Of a stretch of 44,397 bases of DNA, positions 31,812-40,702 are shown in pieces (positions within the stretch are counted from its first letter, which is position 1; every line of letters begins with the position of its first letter). Source of the DNA: an uncultured Pelagibacteraceae bacterium (GTDB lineage: Bacteria; Pseudomonadota; Alphaproteobacteria; Pelagibacterales; Pelagibacteraceae). A program made the translations under genes and the position numbers. Location of the stretch: contig CACKZI010000003.1 of NCBI GenBank assembly GCA_902604605.1, positions 1-44,397 on the forward strand, given 5' to 3'. Under the pieces are notes generated by a model that was given only the letters and a program-made list of their open reading frames with translations, searched no databases and was not told where the DNA came from.

Positions 31812-32675
31812 ATGCCAGAATTACCAGAAGTTGAAGTCGTTAGACAGTCGTTAAATAAAAAAATCAAAAAAAAAAAGGTTAAAAGGGTAATAATAAGAAA
31901 CAGAAATTTAAGGTTCAAAATTCCTTTAAATTTTTCAAATCTACTGGAAAATAAAAAAATTACAAAAGTCGATAGATTTTCTAAATATTTGATTTTATGT
32001 CTTTGTAACAAAAGCTACTGTTTAATACATCTAGGAATGTCAGGTACTATACATATAGTTTATAAAAATAAAAAAAATTTGTTAACAAATAGTAGTTTTT
32101 ATAATTCTCCAAAACTTCCCAATAAACACAATCATGTTGAGATAATCTTCAAAAATTTAAAAATTGTTTATAATGATCCTAGGAGGTTTGGTTTTTTTCA
32201 AATTATCCAAAATTCATATTTATTAAAAAAAAGGTTTGCACACTTAGGTCCTGAACCGTTTAATTCAAAATTTAATTTAAGATATATATCCACTTACTTC
32301 AAAGGAAAAAAAAAAAATATTAAAAGCTTTTTATTGGATCAAAATTTTGTCTCTGGAATAGGAAATATATATGCTAGTGAAATTTTATTTTTAAGTAGGT
32401 TAAATCCAAAAAAAAAAATATCTTCTCTTGAATATCAAGATTGTAAAAAAATTATAATTAATTCAAAAAAAATTCTTTTAGATGCAATCAAAAAAGGAGG
32501 GTCAAGTATAAGAGACTTTAAGAATTTATCAGGTAGAAATGGTAGTTTCCAAAAAGATTTTAAAGTTTATAATAGAGAGGGATTAAATTGCAAAAGATCA
32601 AAATGCCTAGGAATAATTAAAAAAAAAATTATTTCTAATAGATCGACTTTCTTTTGTAATATTTGTCAAATATAA
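31812..32675 (+). CDS. mutM: Formamidopyrimidine-DNA glycosylase
   Basis: PELPEVEVVRQSL; HLGMSG; GIGNIYASEILF; C-terminal zinc finger CKRSKCLG...FFCNICQ. Confidence 0.96.
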   Translation: MPELPEVEVVRQSLNKKIKKKKVKRVIIRNRNLRFKIPLNFSNLLENKKITKVDRFSKYLILCLCNKSYCLIHLGMSGTIHIVYKNKKNLLTNSSFYNSPKLPNKHNHVEIIFKNLKIVYNDPRRFGFFQIIQNSYLLKKRFAHLGPEPFNSKFNLRYISTYFKGKKKNIKSFLLDQNFVSGIGNIYASEILFLSRLNPKKKISSLEYQDCKKIIINSKKILLDAIKKGGSSIRDFKNLSGRNGSFQKDFKVYNREGLNCKRSKCLGIIKKKIISNRSTFFCNICQI

Positions 32676-32687
32676 TCAATTATTTCG

Positions 32688-32716
32688 TTGACCAATATAA
32701 ATTCTCAAGTTATACC
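32688..32716 (+). promoter_or_regulatory. Candidate rpsT promoter
   Basis: TTGACC (32688-32693), 17 nt spacer, TATACC (32711-32716), rpsT ATG at 32726. Confidence 0.6.
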
Positions 32717-32725
32717 CCTGCGCAT

Positions 32726-32986
32726 ATGGCTAATACAAAATCTGCAATTAAAAGAATTAGAAGAATATCAAAACAAACAGTTGTTAATAAAGCGAGAAAA
32801 AGCAGATATAAAACTGCTTTGAAGAAAATGAACTTATTGATTGAAAGTAAAAAAAAGGCTGATGCTTTAAAATTCTTACCTAAGTTGAATTCTGAGTTAA
32901 TGAAGATAGCTAAAACAGGTATTATTAAAAAACAAAACGCATCTAGAAATGTATCTAGAATAACAAAAAAAATTTCAACAATTTAA
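32726..32986 (+). CDS. rpsT: 30S ribosomal protein S20
   Basis: MANTKSAIKRIRRISKQTVVNKARKSRYKTALKKM. ATG at 32726 preferred over the track start at 32663, which overlaps mutM. Confidence 0.95.
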   Translation: MANTKSAIKRIRRISKQTVVNKARKSRYKTALKKMNLLIESKKKADALKFLPKLNSELMKIAKTGIIKKQNASRNVSRITKKISTI

Positions 32987-33100
32987 TTTAATACTCCAGG
33001 TTGTTAAATGGATTCAACCTCAGGAACTACAAAATCTATATAAAGAAATTTCTTAAATACAATATTTAGATTTAGTAAATAAATAAATTAAAATTATTCA

Positions 33101-33144
33101 ATTATAAATTTTATTTATAAAAAACAAAAATAAAAATTTATAAT
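33101..33144. repeat. A/T-only inverted repeat upstream of dnaA
   Basis: ATTATAAATTTT (33101-33112) is the exact reverse complement of AAAATTTATAAT (33133-33144). Confidence 0.7.
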
Positions 33145-33259
33145 CTTTATTTTTTGAAATCTCTAATTGCACAATCATAGATTTTATTTTTTTTTTTAAA
33201 ATTAAAATTATTTGTTGCAATAATTTTATTATAGCTCTAACTGAAGTTTCTCCTAATTT

Positions 33260-34681
33260 ATGAATAATTCTATTAAAAATAAAAATCTTAGCAATCTAAA
33301 AACTGAATGTATTGATTGGATAGTTATTCAAAATGATTTAAAAAACAAATTAGGAACTGATATTTATGATAGTTGGTTAAAAAAAATTGATTTAGTTGAA
33401 GAATTTAGTAATTATCTTTTATTATCTGTACCAACAAGATTTATTAGAGATTGGATTACATCCAGATATTTAGATCAAATATTACAAATAATTAAAGGTT
33501 ATAATAAGAATATATTTCGGATTGAATTTAAAATAATTGAACAATTCAACAATAATACAGAACAAAAAATTGAAAACTCAGAGCTTTTAAAAGGTAAAGA
33601 AAATGTTTCGTTTATTAAAGACTCTTTTTTACAATATAATCGGATAGATCCAAACAAGACCTTTGATAACTTTATTACAGGATCTAGTAATAAACTAGCT
33701 TATGAAGCTTCAATAAAAATTTCAGAAAAATCGTCCCACTATAACCCACTTTATATATATGGTGGAGTTGGCATGGGTAAGACACATTTACTAAATTCAA
33801 TTGGTTTTGAATTAAAAAAAAATAGTAAAGTAATGTTTGTTTCAGCTGAAAGGTTTATGTATCAATTTGTTAAATCAATAAAAGCAAATGATATGGTCAA
33901 ATTTAAAGAATATTTTAGGAATACTGATATTTTATTAATTGATGATATTCAATTTATGAATGGAAAAGAGGCTATGCAAGAGGAGTTTTTCCACACATTT
34001 AACGCACTAATGGATAAAGGTTCAAAGATAATTGTTTCTTCAGACAGGGCTCCAAATAAATTAACTAGGATACAAGAAAGAATAAAGTCTAGATTTTCAG
34101 GTGGTTTAGTTGTTGATATTCAAAAACCTGATTATGAATTAAGAAAAAAAATAGTTGAGAGCAAAACTATTGAATTAAATAATTTGTATTCAGAACAAGT
34201 TGGAATATCAAAAGAAATCAAAGATTTTATCAGTAACGAGATTACAGCCAGTATAAGAGAATTAGTTGGAGCAGTTAACCGGATAGTGTCGTTTTCAAGA
34301 ATATATAATAAGATTCCAAATGTAGCAGAAACAAAAATAGTATTAAAAGATTTGTTAAATTTGACAGAAAACAGAGTGACAATTGATTTAATACAAACGA
34401 TAGTGTGTAAATTTTTTAAAATTAGTAAAAATGAAATGCTGTCTTCTCGTAGATCAAGGTATTTAGTGAGACCAAGACAAACAGCTATATATTTAACTAA
34501 GATTTTGACCTCAAAATCTCTACCAGAAATTGGACGTGAATTCTCAAATAGAGATCATACCACGATCATTCATTCAGTAAAAACTATTGAAAAACTGAAA
34601 GAAAATGATCCTGATATGATTGAAAATATTAATAAACTAAAAAACCAGATACTTTATAATAACAAAGAAAATGAAATTTAG
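33260..34681 (+). CDS. dnaA: Chromosomal replication initiator DnaA
   Basis: PLYIYGGVGMGKTHLLNSIG; LLIDDIQFMNGKEAMQEEFFHTFN; GREFSNRDHTTIIHSVKTIEKL. Confidence 0.98.
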   Translation: MNNSIKNKNLSNLKTECIDWIVIQNDLKNKLGTDIYDSWLKKIDLVEEFSNYLLLSVPTRFIRDWITSRYLDQILQIIKGYNKNIFRIEFKIIEQFNNNTEQKIENSELLKGKENVSFIKDSFLQYNRIDPNKTFDNFITGSSNKLAYEASIKISEKSSHYNPLYIYGGVGMGKTHLLNSIGFELKKNSKVMFVSAERFMYQFVKSIKANDMVKFKEYFRNTDILLIDDIQFMNGKEAMQEEFFHTFNALMDKGSKIIVSSDRAPNKLTRIQERIKSRFSGGLVVDIQKPDYELRKKIVESKTIELNNLYSEQVGISKEIKDFISNEITASIRELVGAVNRIVSFSRIYNKIPNVAETKIVLKDLLNLTENRVTIDLIQTIVCKFFKISKNEMLSSRRSRYLVRPRQTAIYLTKILTSKSLPEIGREFSNRDHTTIIHSVKTIEKLKENDPDMIENINKLKNQILYNNKENEI

Positions 34682-35783
34682 CGTTAATCAACAAGATTTA
34701 CAGCAAGCATTAAATTATTGTCAAGGTGTAATAGAAAAACGAAGCACCTTACCAATTTTATCAAATATATTATTAGATGTTAATGATACTAAGCTAACAA
34801 TTACAGCTACAGATTTAGACTTAATATTTATTCATCAAATAAAAAATGTAGAAGTTTTAGAAGAGGGAAAGACAACAACAGTTTCTTCAACGATGTATGA
34901 TATTGTAAGAAAGCTTTCCTCTGGAAAAAAAATTAATTTAACTCTGAATGATAAAAGTAAATTGCATTTAGAGTCTGAAAAATCGATTTTCAATCTAAAT
35001 TGTATGGAAGCCTCAGAATTTCCACTCACGGACGAAAATTTCACTCAAAATGAATTTTTGATTAAGTCTAAAGAACTTTTAAAACTATTAAATAAATGTA
35101 AGTTTTCAGTGTCTAATGATGAAACTAGACATTATTTAAGTGGAATATATTTTCATCAAACTGAAGTTGAGGAAAAAAATTATTTAACTGCAGTAGCAAC
35201 TGATAGTCATAGAATGTCAATATCTAAAGTTAGACTAAATCAAAAGATAGATTTTGATTCAATTATTCTTCCTAAAAAAACTATCTTCCAATTATGTTCT
35301 TTGCTAGACACATATGATGGAGAAGTTAAAATTTCTAATGCAAAATCTAAAATTAAATTTGAATTAAATAATAGTATTTTAATTTCTAAATTGATTGACG
35401 GAAAATTCCCTAATTATATTCAAGTTATTCCTAAAAATAATCAAAAAAAGTTAGAGATAGATTTAAAACTTTTTTTAGACTCGGTGGATAGAGTAGCATC
35501 GGTTTCTTTAGATAAAAAGGATGGTGTTAAATTTGATTTGACCAAAGATACACTTAACCTATCTGTTAATAATACAAATAGCGGTGATGGAAAAGAAACG
35601 TTAATAGTTAAGTTTGATCATGATTTACAGATAAGTTTTAATTCTAGATATTTAATAGATGTAGCATCACAACTGGATGGAAATAAAATTGAATTGTTTT
35701 TAAATGATACTGGATCACCGGCGCTAATAAAAGATCCAGGTGATTTTGATAGTATTTATGTTGTAATGCCAATGAAAGGTTAA
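34671..35783 (+). CDS. dnaN: DNA polymerase III beta sliding clamp
   Basis: LQQALNYCQGVIEKRSTLPILSNILLDV; TAVATDSHRMS; C-terminal YVVMPMKG. Confidence 0.97.
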   Translation: MKFSVNQQDLQQALNYCQGVIEKRSTLPILSNILLDVNDTKLTITATDLDLIFIHQIKNVEVLEEGKTTTVSSTMYDIVRKLSSGKKINLTLNDKSKLHLESEKSIFNLNCMEASEFPLTDENFTQNEFLIKSKELLKLLNKCKFSVSNDETRHYLSGIYFHQTEVEEKNYLTAVATDSHRMSISKVRLNQKIDFDSIILPKKTIFQLCSLLDTYDGEVKISNAKSKIKFELNNSILISKLIDGKFPNYIQVIPKNNQKKLEIDLKLFLDSVDRVASVSLDKKDGVKFDLTKDTLNLSVNNTNSGDGKETLIVKFDHDLQISFNSRYLIDVASQLDGNKIELFLNDTGSPALIKDPGDFDSIYVVMPMKG

Positions 35784-36481
35784 TTCATTAAATCAAGCTC
35801 AGAATAAATATTTTTTTGAAGTATTTTAATAAAGTCATCTTTTGTTAATCCAGGTTCAATAGGTTTTAAAATTGAGATAGTAATTTCTTTATTTGCTACT
35901 TTCATACCGTTTTTTGGCCAAACATATCCTGAATTAATAGCAACAGGCTGACATAAAATTTTTAATTCCTCGTAAATCCTAGCAGATCCTTTTTTGAATT
36001 CAGGTCTCTCCGTTGGTAAAACTCTTGTTGCTTGAGGGAAAATAATTAGTGGTCTGTCAGTTTTATCAATTATATTTGATACATCTTCAAAAAATCCCAA
36101 ATTTTCTCTGGTTACTTTATTTCTTTTTATTGAAATAGATCCAATCTTTCTCAAATACCATCCAAAAACTGGAATAAGTAAAAGTTCTTTTTTTAAAATA
36201 AAAACAGGTGAGTTAAAAATTGTTTGAAGAAAAAAAGTTTCAAACATTGATTGATGAGAGGAAGCAATAAAAAATTTTTTATTTCTAATTATATTTTCTT
36301 TTCCCTTTATTGTAATTTTTGTAGAAAGAAAAACTTTTAAACAAATGGCAGACCAGTATCCCATTAATTTGCCACCAATTAATACAATATTTTTTGGTAA
36401 AAAAAATGAGGGGAGAAATATTATTGATATGAAGAAGATTCCTGTAAAAAAAACTATTGTAAATAGAAAATTTCTAATCAT
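35780..36481 (-). CDS. plsC: 1-acyl-sn-glycerol-3-phosphate acyltransferase
   Basis: SHQSMFETFF (HX4D-like variant HX4E) and FPQATRVLPTERPEFKKG motifs. Confidence 0.9.
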   Translation of the reverse strand: MIRNFLFTIVFFTGIFFISIIFLPSFFLPKNIVLIGGKLMGYWSAICLKVFLSTKITIKGKENIIRNKKFFIASSHQSMFETFFLQTIFNSPVFILKKELLLIPVFGWYLRKIGSISIKRNKVTRENLGFFEDVSNIIDKTDRPLIIFPQATRVLPTERPEFKKGSARIYEELKILCQPVAINSGYVWPKNGMKVANKEITISILKPIEPGLTKDDFIKILQKNIYSELDLMN

Positions 36482-36493
36482 TTTAATTTTAAT

Positions 36494-37708
36494 TTAAATT
36501 AAATCTTTAAGCTTCTGCCTTTTGCTAATAACTTGAACTTTTGAATTCTTTATAAGAATTTCAGCTGCTTTAGGTCGCAAGTTATAGTTTGAGCTTAAAG
36601 ACATCCCATAAGCACCAACATCACAAATTATAACTAAATCTTTTTCATTTAGTTTTTGAAAATTTTTTAAAGTTGAAAATTTATCTGTGCTTTCGCAAAT
36701 TGGGCCAACAAATTCATAAATCTTTTTTGATTTTTTTGAATTTTTTCTCACGGGAATTATACGATGTTTTGCATTATATAAAGCAGGTCTTATTAGATCA
36801 TTCATGCCGGCATCCAATATAACAAAACTTTTTTTATGTCCCTCTTTAATATAAACTACTCTAGATATTAAAACTCCACAATTTCCAATTATAGATCTCC
36901 CTGGTTCAAAAATTATTTTAGAATTAAATTTTTTAGTTAATTTTTGTATATTTAAAGAATATTTTTTAAAATTTAATTTTTTATTATTATTATCATAATT
37001 TATTCCCATACCACCACCAAGATCTATATATTCAAATTGATAATTTGTTTTTTTAATGACTTTAATCAAAACTTTAAGCATTTTTTCATAAGGTTTATTT
37101 TCAAGAATTTGGCTACCAATATGAACACTTAAACATTTAAGATTTAAATTTTTGGATTTTTTAACATATTCAACTAAATCACAAAATATTTTTTCAGATA
37201 TACCAAATTTATTTTCTCTTTTTCCTGTAGATATTTGACTTAAAGTTTTAGCATCGGTGTTAGGATTTAGTCTTATACCGATATCAATCCTTTTTCGTTT
37301 TAATTTTGCTAATTTTTCTATAGTTAATATTTCACTTTTTGATTCAGCGTTAATTAATAAAATTTTTTTATTAATAGCATAATTTATTTCATTTAAAGTT
37401 TTTCCAACACCTGAAAATACAATTTTATCAGGTTTTATTCCTGAGTTAAGGGCTTTCATCAATTCTCCAATTGAAACTACATCTGCTCCTAAACCTAATT
37501 TTCCAATTTCACTCAATAATGTTGTATTTGGATTTGATTTAACAGCAAAACAAATTAATGGATTTATAGTTTTAAAATTTATTTTAAATTCTTCTATATT
37601 TTTTTTAATTTTTTTTAAAGAATAGCAATAAAGAGGCGTAGCATACTTTTTAGCCAAAAAAGTTGCTTTATAATTTTCAATTAAATAATCTCGAGATCTA
37701 TACTTCAT
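36494..37708 (-). CDS. lysA: Diaminopimelate decarboxylase
   Basis: FAVKSNPNTTLLSEIGKLGLGADVVSIGEL; IDLGGGMGINY; GPICESTDKF. Confidence 0.97.
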   Translation of the reverse strand: MKYRSRDYLIENYKATFLAKKYATPLYCYSLKKIKKNIEEFKINFKTINPLICFAVKSNPNTTLLSEIGKLGLGADVVSIGELMKALNSGIKPDKIVFSGVGKTLNEINYAINKKILLINAESKSEILTIEKLAKLKRKRIDIGIRLNPNTDAKTLSQISTGKRENKFGISEKIFCDLVEYVKKSKNLNLKCLSVHIGSQILENKPYEKMLKVLIKVIKKTNYQFEYIDLGGGMGINYDNNNKKLNFKKYSLNIQKLTKKFNSKIIFEPGRSIIGNCGVLISRVVYIKEGHKKSFVILDAGMNDLIRPALYNAKHRIIPVRKNSKKSKKIYEFVGPICESTDKFSTLKNFQKLNEKDLVIICDVGAYGMSLSSNYNLRPKAAEILIKNSKVQVISKRQKLKDLI

Positions 37709-37833
37709 TGCACCACTTTTATTTTAGTGCTAGATTTTTCTGTTTTTAGTTCTTCATAAATGGGGTCGCCCTTTTTACCGCATGATAAAACTAATGTAAT
37801 TACAATAAAAAGTAGAAATATTTTTTTAATCAT
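37705..37833 (-). CDS. lptM: LptM (YifL)-like small lipoprotein, 42 aa
   Basis: Manually translated, not in ORF track: MIKKIFLLFIVITLVLSCGKKGDPIYEELKTEKSSTKIKVVQ*. Lipobox-like VLSC plus CGKKGDPxY; ATGA overlaps with both argH and lysA. Confidence 0.85.
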   Translation of the reverse strand: MIKKIFLLFIVITLVLSCGKKGDPIYEELKTEKSSTKIKVVQ

Positions 37834-39221
37834 ATCTGTTTTTTATATTTTACTATCATTTTTTTTATATTTTCAAAAGATGTTCCTCCGTAAGACTTTT
37901 TTGAATTTACAGAATTTTTTAAATCAAATACTTTTAAAACATCATCTGTTAATTTGGGTTCAATTTTTCTTAATTCTACTATTGTTAATTCTTCAAGTTT
38001 TTTCTTATTCTTTTCTGCAAAATTGACTATTGAAGCTGTTTTTTCATAAGCTTCTCTAAAAGATAGCGAAAAGTTTTTAACCAAATAATCTGCTAAATCC
38101 GTAGCTGTCAAATATCCAGAACTCGCAAGTTCTAACATCTTCTTTTTATTAGGACTGATATTATTTAAAATCTCGTCTAATATTTTTAAACAATTAACAA
38201 GTAAGTCGTTAGATTTAAAAACAATTTCTTTGTCATCTTGCAAATCTTTAAAGTAAGACAAAGGTAATCCTTTTAGAATTGTTAGCATTGAAAATAAATT
38301 TCCATAAATTGATCCAGTTTTACCTCTTAAGTATTCGAGTAAGTCAGGATTTTTTTTTTGTGGCATGATAGAAGATCCTGTAACAATTTTATCTGACAAT
38401 TTTATTAAACCAAAACCATCAGAGTTCCATATAATTAGTTCTTCAGCAATTCTAGAAATATGCATCGAACAAACAGAACAACTATATAAATAATCTAAAA
38501 CAAAATCTCTGTCCGATACAGTATCAATTGAATTATTTGTAGGATTTTTGAAACCTAATTTTTTTGTGGTAAAGTATCTATCTATATTAAATGAAGTTCC
38601 AGTTAAAGCAGAAACTCCCAATGGATTTTCATTTAAACTTTCCAAGTTATTTAAAAATCTTCTCTTATCTCTGTTAAACATTTCAATATATGCCATTAAA
38701 TAATGTCCAAAGGATAAAGCTTGTGCATTTTTGAGATGTGTAAAACCAGGCATTATTGTTTCAATATTTTTTTCGGCAATCTTTAAAGTTGATTTAATGA
38801 TTTTATTTAAATAATTATCGATCTCAAGTGTTGAGGATTTGATCCAAATTTTGAAATCCGTAATGACTTGATCATTTCTAGAACGAGCCGTATGAATAAA
38901 TCCAGCTTCAGTACCAATTATTTGGGATAACCTTTTTTCAATATTCATATGAATATCTTCATATTTTGTATTGAATTCAAATTTATTTTTAGAAATTTCA
39001 TTTTTTATTTTGTTTAGTCCATAGATGATCTTATTTTTAATCTTAAAGGAAATAATTTTTTGTTTAAAAAGCATTTCAACATGCGCAATAGAACCAGTTA
39101 TATCTTCTTTATAAAGTCGTTTATCAAAATTGATAGAACCTCCAATTTTTTGAAAAAGATTTGAAGTATTTTTTTTAATGCGTGTACCCCAAATTGTCTT
39201 ATTGTTTTTATTTTTTACCAT
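37830..39221 (-). CDS. argH: Argininosuccinate lyase
   Basis: TARSRNDQVITDFKIW; GSSIMPQKKNPDLLEYLRGKTG. Confidence 0.98.
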   Translation of the reverse strand: MVKNKNNKTIWGTRIKKNTSNLFQKIGGSINFDKRLYKEDITGSIAHVEMLFKQKIISFKIKNKIIYGLNKIKNEISKNKFEFNTKYEDIHMNIEKRLSQIIGTEAGFIHTARSRNDQVITDFKIWIKSSTLEIDNYLNKIIKSTLKIAEKNIETIMPGFTHLKNAQALSFGHYLMAYIEMFNRDKRRFLNNLESLNENPLGVSALTGTSFNIDRYFTTKKLGFKNPTNNSIDTVSDRDFVLDYLYSCSVCSMHISRIAEELIIWNSDGFGLIKLSDKIVTGSSIMPQKKNPDLLEYLRGKTGSIYGNLFSMLTILKGLPLSYFKDLQDDKEIVFKSNDLLVNCLKILDEILNNISPNKKKMLELASSGYLTATDLADYLVKNFSLSFREAYEKTASIVNFAEKNKKKLEELTIVELRKIEPKLTDDVLKVFDLKNSVNSKKSYGGTSFENIKKMIVKYKKQI

Positions 39222-39245
39222 GATATTTAATTATACCTATTTAAT

Positions 39246-39755
39246 ATGAGATTTTTAATAGTATTTATATTTTTAATTACAAACTCCTTAGCAAATGAAA
39301 CTCCAAATATTAAAAATCTTATAATTAACAAAGAATTAAAAAAATATGGTGATTTAACATTTTTAGATGGTGAAAATAAGCTAGTAAATTTAGATAATTA
39401 TAACGGAAAGCTTATTTTACTAAATTTTTGGGCAGTATGGTGTGCACCTTGTAAAGAAGAAATGCCATCTTTAGATTTATTAAACAATAATAAAAATTTA
39501 AATAATTTAGAAATTTTTCCTATAAATGTTGGACAGGATAAAATTGAAAAAGCTGAGGAATTTTTTCAAGATTTGGGAATCAAAAATTTAAAAATATATT
39601 TTGACTCTGAAATCACATTAGCTAGAAAATTTGCACTTAGGGGAATTCCAACATCTATTTTTTTGAATAAGAAAGGAGAAGAATTTGCAAGAGTTGTTGG
39701 TTCCATTGATTTTCAAGATGTAAAGTTTATAGATTGGTTGAGTTCTTATAATTAA
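39246..39755 (+). CDS. TlpA/ResA-like periplasmic thioredoxin-fold protein
   Basis: Signal peptide; NFWAVWCAPCKEEMPSLDLL; GIPTSIFLNKKGE. Confidence 0.93.
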   Translation: MRFLIVFIFLITNSLANETPNIKNLIINKELKKYGDLTFLDGENKLVNLDNYNGKLILLNFWAVWCAPCKEEMPSLDLLNNNKNLNNLEIFPINVGQDKIEKAEEFFQDLGIKNLKIYFDSEITLARKFALRGIPTSIFLNKKGEEFARVVGSIDFQDVKFIDWLSSYN

Positions 39756-39955
39756 TTTTTAAAAAAATAAGCAAAACCAACCAAGGCAAGAACAGCTATA
39801 AATTGTAATAAAACTCTAAGCTGCATTAACTTGTTAGAATATTTTTTACTTGTCTCACCACCCTTAAACAAAGTTCCAATACCAAGAATTAGAACTATCC
39901 CTACTGCAATAAGCAATATAATAGATAAAATTTTTAATATTGTTCCAGTAAACAT
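39752..39955 (-). CDS. HIG1-domain/twin-transmembrane small membrane protein
   Basis: 67 aa, two hydrophobic segments around GGETSKKYSNKLMQLRVLLQ, typical of HIG1 proteins. Confidence 0.8.
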   Translation of the reverse strand: MFTGTILKILSIILLIAVGIVLILGIGTLFKGGETSKKYSNKLMQLRVLLQFIAVLALVGFAYFFKN

Positions 39956-40004
39956 TTAGATATTGTAAGATGTTTTAAAAATAAAAAAACATAAATAATT
40001 GACT

Positions 40005-40658
40005 ATGACATTTTGTCTAGAATCCACAATAATTAAACCTGAAAATAATAAGAAAATTAATAATGCAATTATTTTACTACATGGATATGGAGGTGATGGA
40101 AAAGATATAAGTATGCTCTCATTAAATTGGAAGAGATATTTACCAAATACAATTTTTATTTGTCCAAATGGTCATGAGTCATGTGTAGTAAATCCCTCAG
40201 GATTTCAATGGTTCGATTTATCAAGAGATGATCCTAAATACGTTTTAGATGAAGCTAAAAAAGCTGAAAATTTACTTCGTCGATTTGTAGATGAAATAAA
40301 AAATGAATTTAACTTAGAAAATGATAAAATTTGTTTATCTGGCTTTAGTCAGGGGTGCATGATGTCTATTAACTTAGGATTAACATCAAATGAAAAATTT
40401 TCCTGTATTGTAGGTTTTTCTGGAAAAATTATTGATCAAGAATATTTAAAAATAAATAAAAAGGCCTCAACAAATCTTTTATTGATCCATGGTGACGCAG
40501 ATGAAATTGTATCACCACATTTTTTGTTAGAGGCTAAAGATTTTTTTATTAGAAACAATATAGATATAACAACACATCTTATAAAAGATTGCGGACATCA
40601 TATTCCCATTGAAGCATCAAGCATAGCTTTAAATTATATATTAAAAAAAATTAAATAA
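40005..40658 (+). CDS. Alpha/beta hydrolase (phospholipase/carboxylesterase family)
   Basis: ILLHGYGGDGKD; LSGFSQGCMMSINLGL; HGDADEIVSPHF. ATG at 40005 preferred over TTG 39999. Confidence 0.9.
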   Translation: MTFCLESTIIKPENNKKINNAIILLHGYGGDGKDISMLSLNWKRYLPNTIFICPNGHESCVVNPSGFQWFDLSRDDPKYVLDEAKKAENLLRRFVDEIKNEFNLENDKICLSGFSQGCMMSINLGLTSNEKFSCIVGFSGKIIDQEYLKINKKASTNLLLIHGDADEIVSPHFLLEAKDFFIRNNIDITTHLIKDCGHHIPIEASSIALNYILKKIK

Positions 40659-40702
40659 TTTCTTAATATTGAAATAATTTTTTATTTAAGTTAGATTATT
40701 TT

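Noticed and set aside
31808-32011. 67-aa minus ORF over mutM start
   Set aside because: Lies opposite the invariant MutM N-terminus PELPEVEVVRQ.
32987-33259. Canonical oriC with DnaA boxes
   Set aside because: No TTATNCACA match seen by eye; only AT-rich repeats, so not called as an origin.
37760-38026. 88-aa plus ORF opposite lptM/argH
   Set aside because: Minus-strand lptM and argH explain the region; ORF is a hydrophobic shadow translation.
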